In this document: positions 6,907-12,349 of the stretch, piece by piece
How positions within the stretch are numbered: the stretch's first letter is position 1
How the letters are laid out: the number at the start of each line of letters is the position of its first letter
NCBI GenBank assembly: GCA_003518475.1
Contig: DOYO01000023.1
Location: 80,627 to 97,708, forward strand
Length of the DNA stretch: 17,082 nucleotides
Source: Acholeplasmataceae bacterium
GTDB taxonomy: Bacteria; Bacillota_I; Bacilli_A; Acholeplasmatales; Acholeplasmataceae
Direction of reading: 5' to 3'
Position numbers and translations under genes: made by a program
The notes under the pieces: generated by a model
The model's input: the letters and a program-made list of their open reading frames with translations, nothing else
What the model was told of the DNA's origin: nothing
Databases searched by the model: none

Positions 6907-7682
6907 AGTCGTTTTTGTTTTATGTGACGGTGATTATTTTGGTTTCAGCGCTGGTGATTATCATCAAACAAAATGAAGTGATGATCGAAAAGAGGGTATT
7001 GACTGTTGCCCAGTATTACAGCTATAGGTCAGTTGAAGAAGGGAGAATGGAGGTTCCAATCTATTTGAATGAAGAAAAACATCCGTTATCCAATCCGGAA
7101 AGCTATTTGAACATCTATTTTTCAAATCTGGATGAAAGTAAGAAAATAGAGATGCCGTTAAAAGATATTCAATATGGACATGTTGAAACGTATTTGAACG
7201 GGATCTATCATCAATATCTTTTAATGCTTGAACTGCCTTATTTGGATCATGATTTTTTGATTGAAGATCTATATATGCACATCGAGCTGATCAACATGGA
7301 TCAATATAGTTTCTATCTGGGGAGTTTTTCTTTGGTTTATCTTGCTGATTCTGAGGATGTTTTGGATTGGACAGGACTGAATGGGAGTAAAGAAGAACAT
7401 CACTTTTTATCGCGTTTAAGGGAGATTTATATCGATTATGAGACCATGGTTGAAGAAATCGACAGAATTGAAATAGGTGTGAATATGGAGGTATTGTTCA
7501 CCATTCAGGGTAATCGGATTACCTTGGATATTCCTGTTGCGGATTATCTTTTAAATGATGTCCCCATCATCATTTATTATGCGAATCATCAAATCCAGAT
7601 CATCGATAATTTCAGATACTTGGTGGATTATCAAATCTTAAAAGAGAGCGGACCTCTCATCAACCTATATGCCCTTAATTAA
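6903..7682 (+). CDS. Membrane-anchored extracytoplasmic protein of unknown function
   Basis: A 259-residue protein without recognised domains. A single N-terminal membrane segment (residues about 4-22) is followed by a charged, aromatic-rich soluble part of some 235 residues without further hydrophobic helices. After the short KQNEVMIEKR stretch it continues with patterns such as YSFYLGSFSLVYLA and NRITLDIPVADYLL that look like beta strands. The absence of a signal-peptidase site suggests a signal anchor with the bulk outside the membrane, although the opposite orientation cannot be excluded. Its ATG overlaps the upstream stop by four bases and its 3' end overlaps the ATPase gene by 14 bases, so it is a fixed member of the cassette. 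A partner of the secreted protein or an adaptor of the ABC transporter are both possible. Confidence 0.72.
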   Translation: MKSFLFYVTVIILVSALVIIIKQNEVMIEKRVLTVAQYYSYRSVEEGRMEVPIYLNEEKHPLSNPESYLNIYFSNLDESKKIEMPLKDIQYGHVETYLNGIYHQYLLMLELPYLDHDFLIEDLYMHIELINMDQYSFYLGSFSLVYLADSEDVLDWTGLNGSKEEHHFLSRLREIYIDYETMVEEIDRIEIGVNMEVLFTIQGNRITLDIPVADYLLNDVPIIIYYANHQIQIIDNFRYLVDYQILKESGPLINLYALN

Positions 7683-8223
7683 GCTCGATCACGCAGGAAA
7701 GAAGTATTTGAACCGAACCTTTGACTTGGAAATCAATGAAAAAGACTTTATTTTGGTGAGTGGGGAGAACGGAAATGGAAAAACAACGTTGATTCATCTA
7801 TTGCTTGGGTTTACGCATCCGGATTTGGGGACAGTTCAGTCAAAAAAATTAAAAATCGGATATTTACCTGAAAAAGCGATGTTGCCATCCTTTGTCCCGG
7901 TGATGAAATATTTAGAGACATTATCTAGAATCAAGAAATCAAAGATTGATCAAAAATTGTTATTGGAATTCAATATTCCTCTTTTTAAGAGCATTCATGA
8001 GCTATCCAAGGGAAACCATCAAAAACTAGCACTCTTTTCAACCTTCATGGGAAATCCGGATTTAATCATTTTAGATGAGCCCTTGTCAGGTTTGGATCAT
8101 GAAGGCGCAGGCATGCTGAAGAAATGTTTGCTCAAGAAGAAGGAAGAGGGATTATCCATCATGATTTCTACCCATCAGCCTGAGTTTTTTATGGAAATGG
8201 CGAACCAACATCTGAAGCTATGA
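7669..8223 (+). CDS. ABC transporter ATP-binding protein (ABC-2 type, short)
   Basis: Cytosolic ATPase subunit of an ABC transporter. Walker A is GENGNGKT at 32-39, the signature reads LSKGNHQK at 112-119 (canonical LSGGQ-type, in the form common in ABC-2 exporters), Walker B is LIILDEP with Asp136-Glu137, the D-loop is SGLD, and the switch histidine is His169 in ISTHQPEF. The Q-loop region reads GYLPEKAMLP without a glutamine, as in many CcmA-like exporter ATPases. At 184 residues it is a minimal nucleotide-binding domain, shorter than the usual 220-300, lacking any C-terminal extension. The start ATG at 7669 lies 14 bases inside the previous gene and its stop overlaps the permease start (ATGA). 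It should energise the permease at 8220; export is more likely than import since there is no binding protein of lipoprotein type. Confidence 0.9.
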   Translation: MPLIKLDHAGKKYLNRTFDLEINEKDFILVSGENGNGKTTLIHLLLGFTHPDLGTVQSKKLKIGYLPEKAMLPSFVPVMKYLETLSRIKKSKIDQKLLLEFNIPLFKSIHELSKGNHQKLALFSTFMGNPDLIILDEPLSGLDHEGAGMLKKCLLKKKEEGLSIMISTHQPEFFMEMANQHLKL

Positions 8224-8900
8224 TTCAATATTTATTTGTTCATCTCTTCTACGGAAAAAGAAGAATCTTCCTTTATTTATCCCTAATCATCATACCTGTA
8301 TTCATCTACATGCTATCCATCTCAGGCGTATCCATGAATCAAGAACTGCTATTTCATGAGGATTATCAGCTATATTATGAAGAGATGGCTCAAAAATCCT
8401 TACATCTTCTGATTCCATTCTTTATTGTCCTTATAACAATGGATCATGACCAGTCATTTTTGAAACCGATGATCGCCTATTTTGAAAAACTTAAGGTCAT
8501 CACCAGCAAATTCGCTTTATATATCATCATCTTGACCTGGTTCTATTTGATGGTTTTCATTCTTTATCACGTCATCCCTTGCATATTTACATCATATTAC
8601 CAAGTCAATACATTCAGCATTCCCTATTTTTTCAACATCTTTTTAGACGGCATTATCTTAATGATCATCATTCTCACCTTCATCAAAGACCGACAAAAAG
8701 CATTTTCTGTTGTTTTCGCCCTTCTTTATATTCTATTTTCACTCTATCAGGAAGATCAGGAGTCCATCCTTATTTTCTATATCATTCCGTTATATTTCCC
8801 TTCAATTTCCTCTTTTAGCCTTGCTATTCCTTACAAAATGTGTTATATTTTTCTTGGATTGGTTCTATCCATCAAAAAAATGCTCTATGAAGAAATTTAA
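8220..8900 (+). CDS. ABC transporter permease, ABC-2-like membrane subunit
   Basis: A 226-residue, very hydrophobic protein with about six or seven membrane segments (roughly residues 15-35, 61-75, 95-117, 134-154, 160-178, 183-197 and 204-218), consistent with an ABC-2-type exporter permease. No family-specific motif is recognised, and the assignment rests on hydropathy and on its ATGA overlap with the ATPase gene. It ends the four-gene cassette. No terminator hairpin is seen between it and the infC promoter at 8913, so some transcripts may run on into the infC leader, where the attenuator would act. Substrate unknown; the secreted protein encoded at 6277 already has a Sec signal and so may not be the cargo. 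Confidence 0.75.
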   Translation: MIQYLFVHLFYGKRRIFLYLSLIIIPVFIYMLSISGVSMNQELLFHEDYQLYYEEMAQKSLHLLIPFFIVLITMDHDQSFLKPMIAYFEKLKVITSKFALYIIILTWFYLMVFILYHVIPCIFTSYYQVNTFSIPYFFNIFLDGIILMIIILTFIKDRQKAFSVVFALLYILFSLYQEDQESILIFYIIPLYFPSISSFSLAIPYKMCYIFLGLVLSIKKMLYEEI

Positions 8901-8912
8901 TTCATATTTTTC

Positions 8913-8941
8913 TTGACATTGCATCCTAAAATGGGTATAAT
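8913..8941 (+). promoter_or_regulatory. Consensus promoter of the infC-rpmI-rplT operon
   Basis: TTGACA (8913-8918), a 17-bp spacer and TATAAT (8936-8941): a perfect match to the sigma-A consensus in sequence and spacing. Start of transcription is expected near 8948. Confidence 0.92.
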
Positions 8942-8947
8942 CAACAC

Positions 8948-9070
8948 GTATGAAAATAGTGAAAAGAAGAGGTACCCTCTCGCCTGATGAATGAATTCGT
9001 AGGCAACATGAGTCACGTTAAAACAATTGACGTTACAGGTGGGTACTCTATGTACTTGCCTTTTTCTTTT
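8948..9070 (+). ncRNA. L20-type attenuator leader of the infC operon
   Basis: Structured 5' leader of about 120 bases. Two exclusive folds are visible. The antiterminator pairs GGTACCC (8971-8977) with GGGTACT (9041-9047); a further AGA/TCT extension is possible around a bulged G. The terminator uses the same GGGTAC bases in a 9-bp hairpin followed by a U-tract. Inside the antiterminator are further hairpins: GCCT (8982-8985) with AGGC (9001-9004), and CGTTAA with TTGACG around loop AACAA (9016-9032). In Bacillus subtilis the equivalent leader is bound by ribosomal protein L20, which mimics its 23S rRNA site and promotes termination. The same feedback is inferred here from position and architecture; L20 is encoded at the end of this operon. 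Confidence 0.78.
9038..9070 (+). terminator. Attenuator terminator in the infC leader
   Basis: GGTGGGTAC (9038-9046) pairs over all nine positions with GTACTTGCC (9052-9060), including three G-U pairs, around loop TCTAT, followed by TTTTTCTTTT. Its 5' arm is also the 3' arm of the antiterminator, which is the mark of an attenuator. Confidence 0.8.
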
Positions 9071-9101
9071 CTATACAAACAAAGAAACGGAGGTGGACTG
9101 C

Positions 9102-9632
9102 ATTAAACAACAAAGACCTAACAAACCTACAGAACTTGTAAATGAAAGCATTCCAAATGTTGAACTGCTGGTTATTGATGAAACAGGTACGAAAATTGGT
9201 ATTATCTCTAGACGCGAAGCACTTTCTATTGCTAGTCAAAGAGAAATCGATTTGGTTGTCGTATCCCCAGAATCAAGACCTATGGTAGCAAAACTGATGG
9301 ATTACTCAAAGTTCCGTTACGAACAACAGAGAAAGCTAAGAGAAATCAAGAAGAATCAGCATATCGTTGAGCTTAAAGAAATTCGTTTGAGCGCAACTAT
9401 TGACACGCACGACTTCGAAACCAAGCTGAAACAAACCTTGAAATTTCTAAGTAAAGGCGATAAGGTTAAGCTGACAATTCGTTTCTTCGGAAGAATGATC
9501 ACCCATAGCGATGTCGGAAGAACAGTGATGGAAAAATTTATTGAAGCTATCGGAACCAATGGAACAGTGGAAGCTAGACCAAAAATGGACGGTAGAAGTA
9601 TGATCGCAATTATTGCACCAACAAACACATAG
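9102..9632 (+). CDS. infC: Translation initiation factor IF-3, with ATT start codon
   Basis: Binds the 30S subunit, prevents premature 50S joining and checks the initiator tRNA and start codon. The protein has the N-domain (ELLVIDETGTKIGIISRREAL), the Lys-rich linker (YEQQRKLREIKKNQ) and the C-domain (KEIRLSATIDTHDFETKLKQ, KVKLTIRFFGRMITH). The start is chosen as ATT at 9102. It lies eight bases after GGAGG (9089-9093), gives 176 residues in line with the family, and no ATG, GTG or TTG is at a suitable place. A frame-compatible TTG at 9027 lies inside the leader hairpins and would add 25 non-conserved residues. The AUU start is a known autoregulatory feature of infC in E. coli and is also used in Bacillus, since IF-3 itself rejects non-canonical starts. 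First gene of the operon with L35 and L20. Confidence 0.95.
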   Translation: MKQQRPNKPTELVNESIPNVELLVIDETGTKIGIISRREALSIASQREIDLVVVSPESRPMVAKLMDYSKFRYEQQRKLREIKKNQHIVELKEIRLSATIDTHDFETKLKQTLKFLSKGDKVKLTIRFFGRMITHSDVGRTVMEKFIEAIGTNGTVEARPKMDGRSMIAIIAPTNT

Positions 9633-9648
9633 AAGGAAGGGTAAGAAC

Positions 9649-9849
9649 ATGCCAAAAGCTAAGACACATAGTGGATTAAAAAAGAGAATCAAGGTTACTG
9701 GTACTGGTAAATTAATGCGTGGACACGCATATTCAAACCATTTAGCAGCATCAAAGACAACGAAACAAAATAGACAATTAAGAGGCGAAACTACTGTAGA
9801 CGCAAGCGACATCAAGCGTATTAAGTCATTGATTTCGAACTTATTGTAA
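9649..9849 (+). CDS. rpmI: 50S ribosomal protein L35
   Basis: Small basic protein of the large subunit, 66 residues, the family's normal length. The sequence MPKAKTHSGLKKRIKVTGTGK at the N-terminus, then HLAASKTTKQNRQLRG, is diagnostic. The ATG at 9649 follows a GAAGGAAGGG ribosome site; an in-frame ATG at 9613 lies within the end of infC and would add 12 unrelated residues, so it is rejected. It lies between infC and rplT, the conserved bacterial order, and is controlled with them by the leader attenuator. Confidence 0.96.
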   Translation: MPKAKTHSGLKKRIKVTGTGKLMRGHAYSNHLAASKTTKQNRQLRGETTVDASDIKRIKSLISNLL

Positions 9850-9867
9850 GAAAGAGGACGAAAAAAA

Positions 9868-10515
9868 ATGAGAGTAAAAGGCGGAACAGTCGCTAGAAAG
9901 CGCCGTAAAAAAATATTAAAGTTAGCTAAGGGTTACTTCGGTTCGAAGAGCACGATTTATCGTACAGCCCATGAACAGGTTATGCGTTCCTTACGTTATG
10001 CATACCGTGACCGTAAGCAAAAAAAGAGACATTTCAGAAAGCTTTGGATCCAACGTATCAACGCTGCAGCCAAGCTTAATGGTTTAAAGTACTCTAAGTT
10101 GATCCATGGATTGGCACTTGCAAATGTCAATGTCAACAGAAAGATGTTGGCAGATATCGCAGTACTGCAACCGGAAGATTTCACAGCATTCTGCAAAATC
10201 GCATTGGATGCTATCGCAAACAAGCCAGCAGCAGTTGCTAAACCAGCTCCTTACAAGCTTGTCATGAAGGTTGAACCTAAGGTTGAAGTTAAGCCAGTTA
10301 AAGCTGAAAAAGCCGTTAAGGCTGAAGTTAAAGAAGTGAAGGCTGTCAAAGCTGAAGTTAAACCAGTTCAAAAGGTTGAAGCTAAGGTAGAAGCAGTTGA
10401 CTATTCAAAACTTCTTGTTAAAGACTTAAAAGCACTTGCAGTTGAAAAAGGTATTGAAAATGCAGATAAGATGCTTAAAGCTGATCTTGTAGCAGCATTA
10501 AGTTCAATTAAGTAA
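9868..10515 (+). CDS. rplT: 50S ribosomal protein L20 with a C-terminal SAP/Rho_N-like extension
   Basis: Residues 1 to about 118 are a complete L20 (MRVKGGTVARKRRKKILKLA..., then LKYSKLIHGLALANVNVNRKMLADIA), which binds 23S rRNA early in 50S assembly and is the likely regulator of its own operon. The protein then continues to 215 residues where the family usually stops near 117-120. Residues 119-177 are a low-complexity Lys/Ala/Val/Glu/Pro linker with VKAEVK-type repeats. Residues about 178-215 (DYSKLLVKDLKALAVEKGI, then MLKADLVAAL) have the helix-extended-helix pattern of SAP/HeH/Rho N-terminal domains, which bind nucleic acid in other proteins. There is no stop codon or frameshift at the junction and codon use is smooth, so the extension is genuine. 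A GGACG-containing ribosome site precedes the ATG. A terminator follows directly. Confidence 0.95.
   Translation: MRVKGGTVARKRRKKILKLAKGYFGSKSTIYRTAHEQVMRSLRYAYRDRKQKKRHFRKLWIQRINAAAKLNGLKYSKLIHGLALANVNVNRKMLADIAVLQPEDFTAFCKIALDAIANKPAAVAKPAPYKLVMKVEPKVEVKPVKAEKAVKAEVKEVKAVKAEVKPVQKVEAKVEAVDYSKLLVKDLKALAVEKGIENADKMLKADLVAALSSIK
10261..10395 (+). repeat. Degenerate repeats coding the L20 linker
   Basis: Imperfect tandem units such as GCTGAAGTTAAA and AAGGCTGAAGTTAA recur through this stretch and encode VKAEVK/EVKPV repeats. Such units can expand or contract by slippage, so linker length may vary between strains. Confidence 0.6.
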
Positions 10516-10525
10516 TTAAGACAAA

Positions 10526-10551
10526 AGGGTGGAATATTCCACTCTTTTTTT
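10526..10551 (+). terminator. Rho-independent terminator after rplT
   Basis: AGGGTGGA (10526-10533) pairs with TCCACTCT (10538-10545), one G-U pair, loop ATAT, followed by a run of T to 10551. Confidence 0.88.
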
Positions 10552-10552
10552 G

Positions 10553-10558
10553 TATAAT
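10553..10558 (+). promoter_or_regulatory. -10 box before the 486-residue membrane protein gene
   Basis: A perfect TATAAT directly after the rplT terminator; the -35 position falls inside that terminator stem and has no clear match. Start of transcription would be near 10565, with the weak ribosome site GGGGGC just before the ATG at 10580. Confidence 0.4.
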
Positions 10559-10579
10559 TAATTTATTGGGGGCTACATC

Positions 10580-12040
10580 ATGAAAAGACGTATCACAATC
10601 GCAGGGTCACTCACCATTCTCATCTTCATCTTAATGCCAATCGCTTTGATCCTACTCAATTTAAGAGGTCAAGGCATTTTCATGATTTCAGCTATTTTAG
10701 CTTTAGTCTATGTCGGTATTTATGTATTCGGGGGAGTACCTAAATTAATCGTTTATTTTATATATGGATTTATAACTGCAGTTTTCTTAACTGTTTTGGA
10801 AGAATCCTATAATCTTCCCTTTGTGATTATTGGAACGTTGTTATTTGTTTTAAATCCATTGTCAAGCTTCGAATCTTACCTTGAATCAAAGATGAATGCT
10901 GAAGATGTCCTTCCGATTCATTTCAGTTTGAGGGGATCCTACTGGCCGTTCTTTTCTTATCGGAAGGAAATGAAGAATTTCTATCATCTCCCGCAGGCTA
11001 GAAAGCTTTATACAAAGGACTGGTACCTTCATTCCAGACAACTAGCGACCTTGTTTCTTATATCTTTAGGAATCTTCTTATTCATTCATGGATTGAACAA
11101 CATCAAGAATTCATTAGATGATTTCAATTGGTTCAACTTCTTTATCTTCTATGGAGTGATCATTGTTTTCGTTTTAGCGTTCTTTCTCTTTAAAAAAGGC
11201 TTCACATCGACCTTTAGGGGACTTGCAGTCTCATCATTTCCGATTATTGTTTATCTGCTTTTAATCTCTGATTTCCCAGATGCAGTGAAATACAGCTTCG
11301 CAGGTTCATTCTTCTTAATCGGACTTGTCGTATCCATCGTTGAGCTGATCAAACTCTTCCAGCGTGTTATTTATGACAGCTATCACTATTATGATGTGGA
11401 TCAGCAGATGGAAGTATTCGCGAATGCCTTATTCGAACCGCTTGTTTATAACGAATCCTTCACGAAAACAGGACATTACCAGATCAAGGTCAAGCTAGAA
11501 ACATTTCAAAAGAACCTGCAGGAAATCTTGATTTATGCCAATTATTTCAAATTCATCATCACTGCTTATACCTATGGAAAACAAATGATTCATGTCTATG
11601 CGGACTTTCACCACAAACAGGAAAAAAGAGCGGAAAAGTTCAAGGTATTTTTGGAATCTAAGTTTAAAATGGCAATTCCTTTGACCCTGGAGGATGATCC
11701 GGATAAATCACTTTATGAAAAGAGATTTTTCCACCGTCCCGATTATATCATCGCCAGAGCGCAAAGCCTTGCTGCACTTTTAAAAGATTTGGAAATCAAA
11801 ACGAAGATTGTGATCAGCATGATTGTATATTTTGAACTTGAGGAAGAGCTTGAAGAGTTTTCTAAAGAATTCACGGTTTCGAAACTGGATGAGTTAAGTG
11901 AAGATGATTATTTGACGGTAAAAATCGATATTCCATGCTTAAATGTCGATTATATGATTGAATCCAAGATCAGAGAAGTCTTATTGTCACTCATGGTGCA
12001 TCATGGAACGTTCGTGAGAATATCTGTTTTCTATTCTTAA
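10580..12040 (+). CDS. Multi-pass membrane protein with a large soluble C-terminal region, unknown function
   Basis: A 486-residue protein I cannot assign. It starts MKRR, then four closely packed membrane helices (about 8-28, 33-51, 55-73, 78-96), a loop of about 55 residues rich in Tyr, Arg and Trp (YWPFFSYRKEMKNFYHLPQARKLYTKDWY), and four more helices (about 154-172, 185-205, 216-234, 240-262). The remaining 220 residues are soluble, with strand/helix alternation (YQIKVKLETFQKNLQEILIYANYFKFIITAYTYGKQMIHVYADF) and an acidic stretch (ELEEELEEFSKEF). By the positive-inside rule the N-terminus, the loop and the C-terminal region probably all lie in the cytosol. No catalytic motif is visible. 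It is monocistronic, with its own -10 box and a terminator. A link to ribosome biogenesis is not supported by anything beyond position. Confidence 0.8.
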   Translation: MKRRITIAGSLTILIFILMPIALILLNLRGQGIFMISAILALVYVGIYVFGGVPKLIVYFIYGFITAVFLTVLEESYNLPFVIIGTLLFVLNPLSSFESYLESKMNAEDVLPIHFSLRGSYWPFFSYRKEMKNFYHLPQARKLYTKDWYLHSRQLATLFLISLGIFLFIHGLNNIKNSLDDFNWFNFFIFYGVIIVFVLAFFLFKKGFTSTFRGLAVSSFPIIVYLLLISDFPDAVKYSFAGSFFLIGLVVSIVELIKLFQRVIYDSYHYYDVDQQMEVFANALFEPLVYNESFTKTGHYQIKVKLETFQKNLQEILIYANYFKFIITAYTYGKQMIHVYADFHHKQEKRAEKFKVFLESKFKMAIPLTLEDDPDKSLYEKRFFHRPDYIIARAQSLAALLKDLEIKTKIVISMIVYFELEEELEEFSKEFTVSKLDELSEDDYLTVKIDIPCLNVDYMIESKIREVLLSLMVHHGTFVRISVFYS

Positions 12041-12077
12041 AAAATAGTATTCCTTCTTTCTTTGAAAGAACAAAATG

Positions 12078-12107
12078 ACGCTTGTTTTTATACAAGCGTT
12101 TTTCTTT
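12078..12107 (+). terminator. Rho-independent terminator after the 486-residue membrane protein
   Basis: A perfect 8-bp stem ACGCTTGT (12078-12085) and ACAAGCGT (12092-12099) with loop TTTTAT and a TTTTCTTTT-type tail. A preceding 7-bp hairpin (TTCTTTC/GAAAGAA, 12054-12070) lacks a T-tract. Confidence 0.88.
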
Positions 12108-12110
12108 TGC

Positions 12111-12139
12111 TTGACAACGTGATACATTAGTGATAAATT
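12111..12139 (+). promoter_or_regulatory. Promoter of the unassigned RNA gene
   Basis: TTGACA (12111-12116) is a perfect -35. Seventeen bases on is TAAATT (12134-12139), preceded by TGA, an extended -10 of the TGn type. Transcription should begin near 12145. No protein-coding start follows within the transcript. Confidence 0.72.
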
Positions 12140-12145
12140 GAAAGT

Positions 12146-12297
12146 GAACCTAGAAGGCAACCCGTGGAACCCTAAAGCTTTTTTATGGGAATTGAAACGA
12201 TGTGGGCGTGAAAGCCATTCAGTTGGAATCCCGAAACATCGAAAAGGTAATACCCCTTTTTAATTAATTCGTTCTCACCGCTTTCTAGGCTTTTTTT
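12146..12297 (+). ncRNA. Unassigned structured small RNA, about 150 nt
   Basis: This intergenic stretch holds an apparent free-standing RNA gene: promoter, structured body, closing helix and U-tract. The closing helix pairs all ten bases of CCTAGAAGGC (12149-12158) with GCTTTCTAGG (12280-12289), one G-U pair, and is followed by C and nine T/U. Inside are three local helices: CCC/GGG plus TAAA/TTTA (12170-12189); CGATGT (12198-12203) with ACATCG (12236-12241), holding a small GGC-GTGAAA-GCC hairpin; and AAAAGG (12242-12247) with CCTTTT (12255-12260). That makes a four-helix junction. The next gene has its own extended -10 after the U-tract, so this is more likely a stand-alone RNA (6S-like or a new family) than a leader. 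It lacks the hallmark motifs of SRP RNA, RNase P RNA, tmRNA and T-boxes. A terminating riboswitch for the peptidase gene remains possible. Confidence 0.6.
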
Positions 12298-12310
12298 TTA
12301 TGTCCAAATG

Positions 12311-12319
12311 TGCTATAAT
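12311..12319 (+). promoter_or_regulatory. Extended -10 promoter of the M42 peptidase gene
   Basis: TGCTATAAT is a perfect extended -10 element, which can work with a poor -35; here the -35 position is a run of T from the preceding RNA's tail. Start of transcription is expected near 12326, 24 bases before the ATG. Confidence 0.65.
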
Positions 12320-12349
12320 CAAGCCAATGTAAAGAAAAGGAACGAACCT

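Noticed and set aside
8950..8994. A 14-codon reading frame from an ATG just after the infC transcription start, possible leader peptide
   Set aside because: It has no ribosome site, is almost leaderless, and the leader is explained by an L20-type attenuator; kept only as a weak alternative.
9027..9101. Upstream TTG start for infC adding 25 residues
   Set aside because: The stretch lies within the leader hairpins, codes for non-conserved hydrophobic residues, and the well-placed GGAGG points to the ATT at 9102.
9613..9648. Earlier ATG for L35
   Set aside because: It lies inside the end of infC, and L35 universally starts MPKxKTHxG.
12054..12070. Hairpin TTCTTTC/GAAAGAA as terminator
   Set aside because: No T-tract follows; the real terminator is at 12078-12107.
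12186..12212. Short peptide (eight codons) from the ATG within the RNA gene
   Set aside because: No ribosome site and too short; the stretch is explained by helices.
12146..12297. T-box leader, SRP RNA or a common riboswitch
   Set aside because: No TGGNACCGCG T-box sequence in the antiterminator position, no GGAAGGAAGCAGC-like SRP apical motif, no purine, SAM, FMN or TPP core; CCCGTGGAACCC near the 5' end resembles a T-box only superficially.
12308..12349. Earlier ATG for the M42 gene
   Set aside because: It overlaps the extended -10 element and the extra residues are not family-like; ATG 12350 has the ribosome site.
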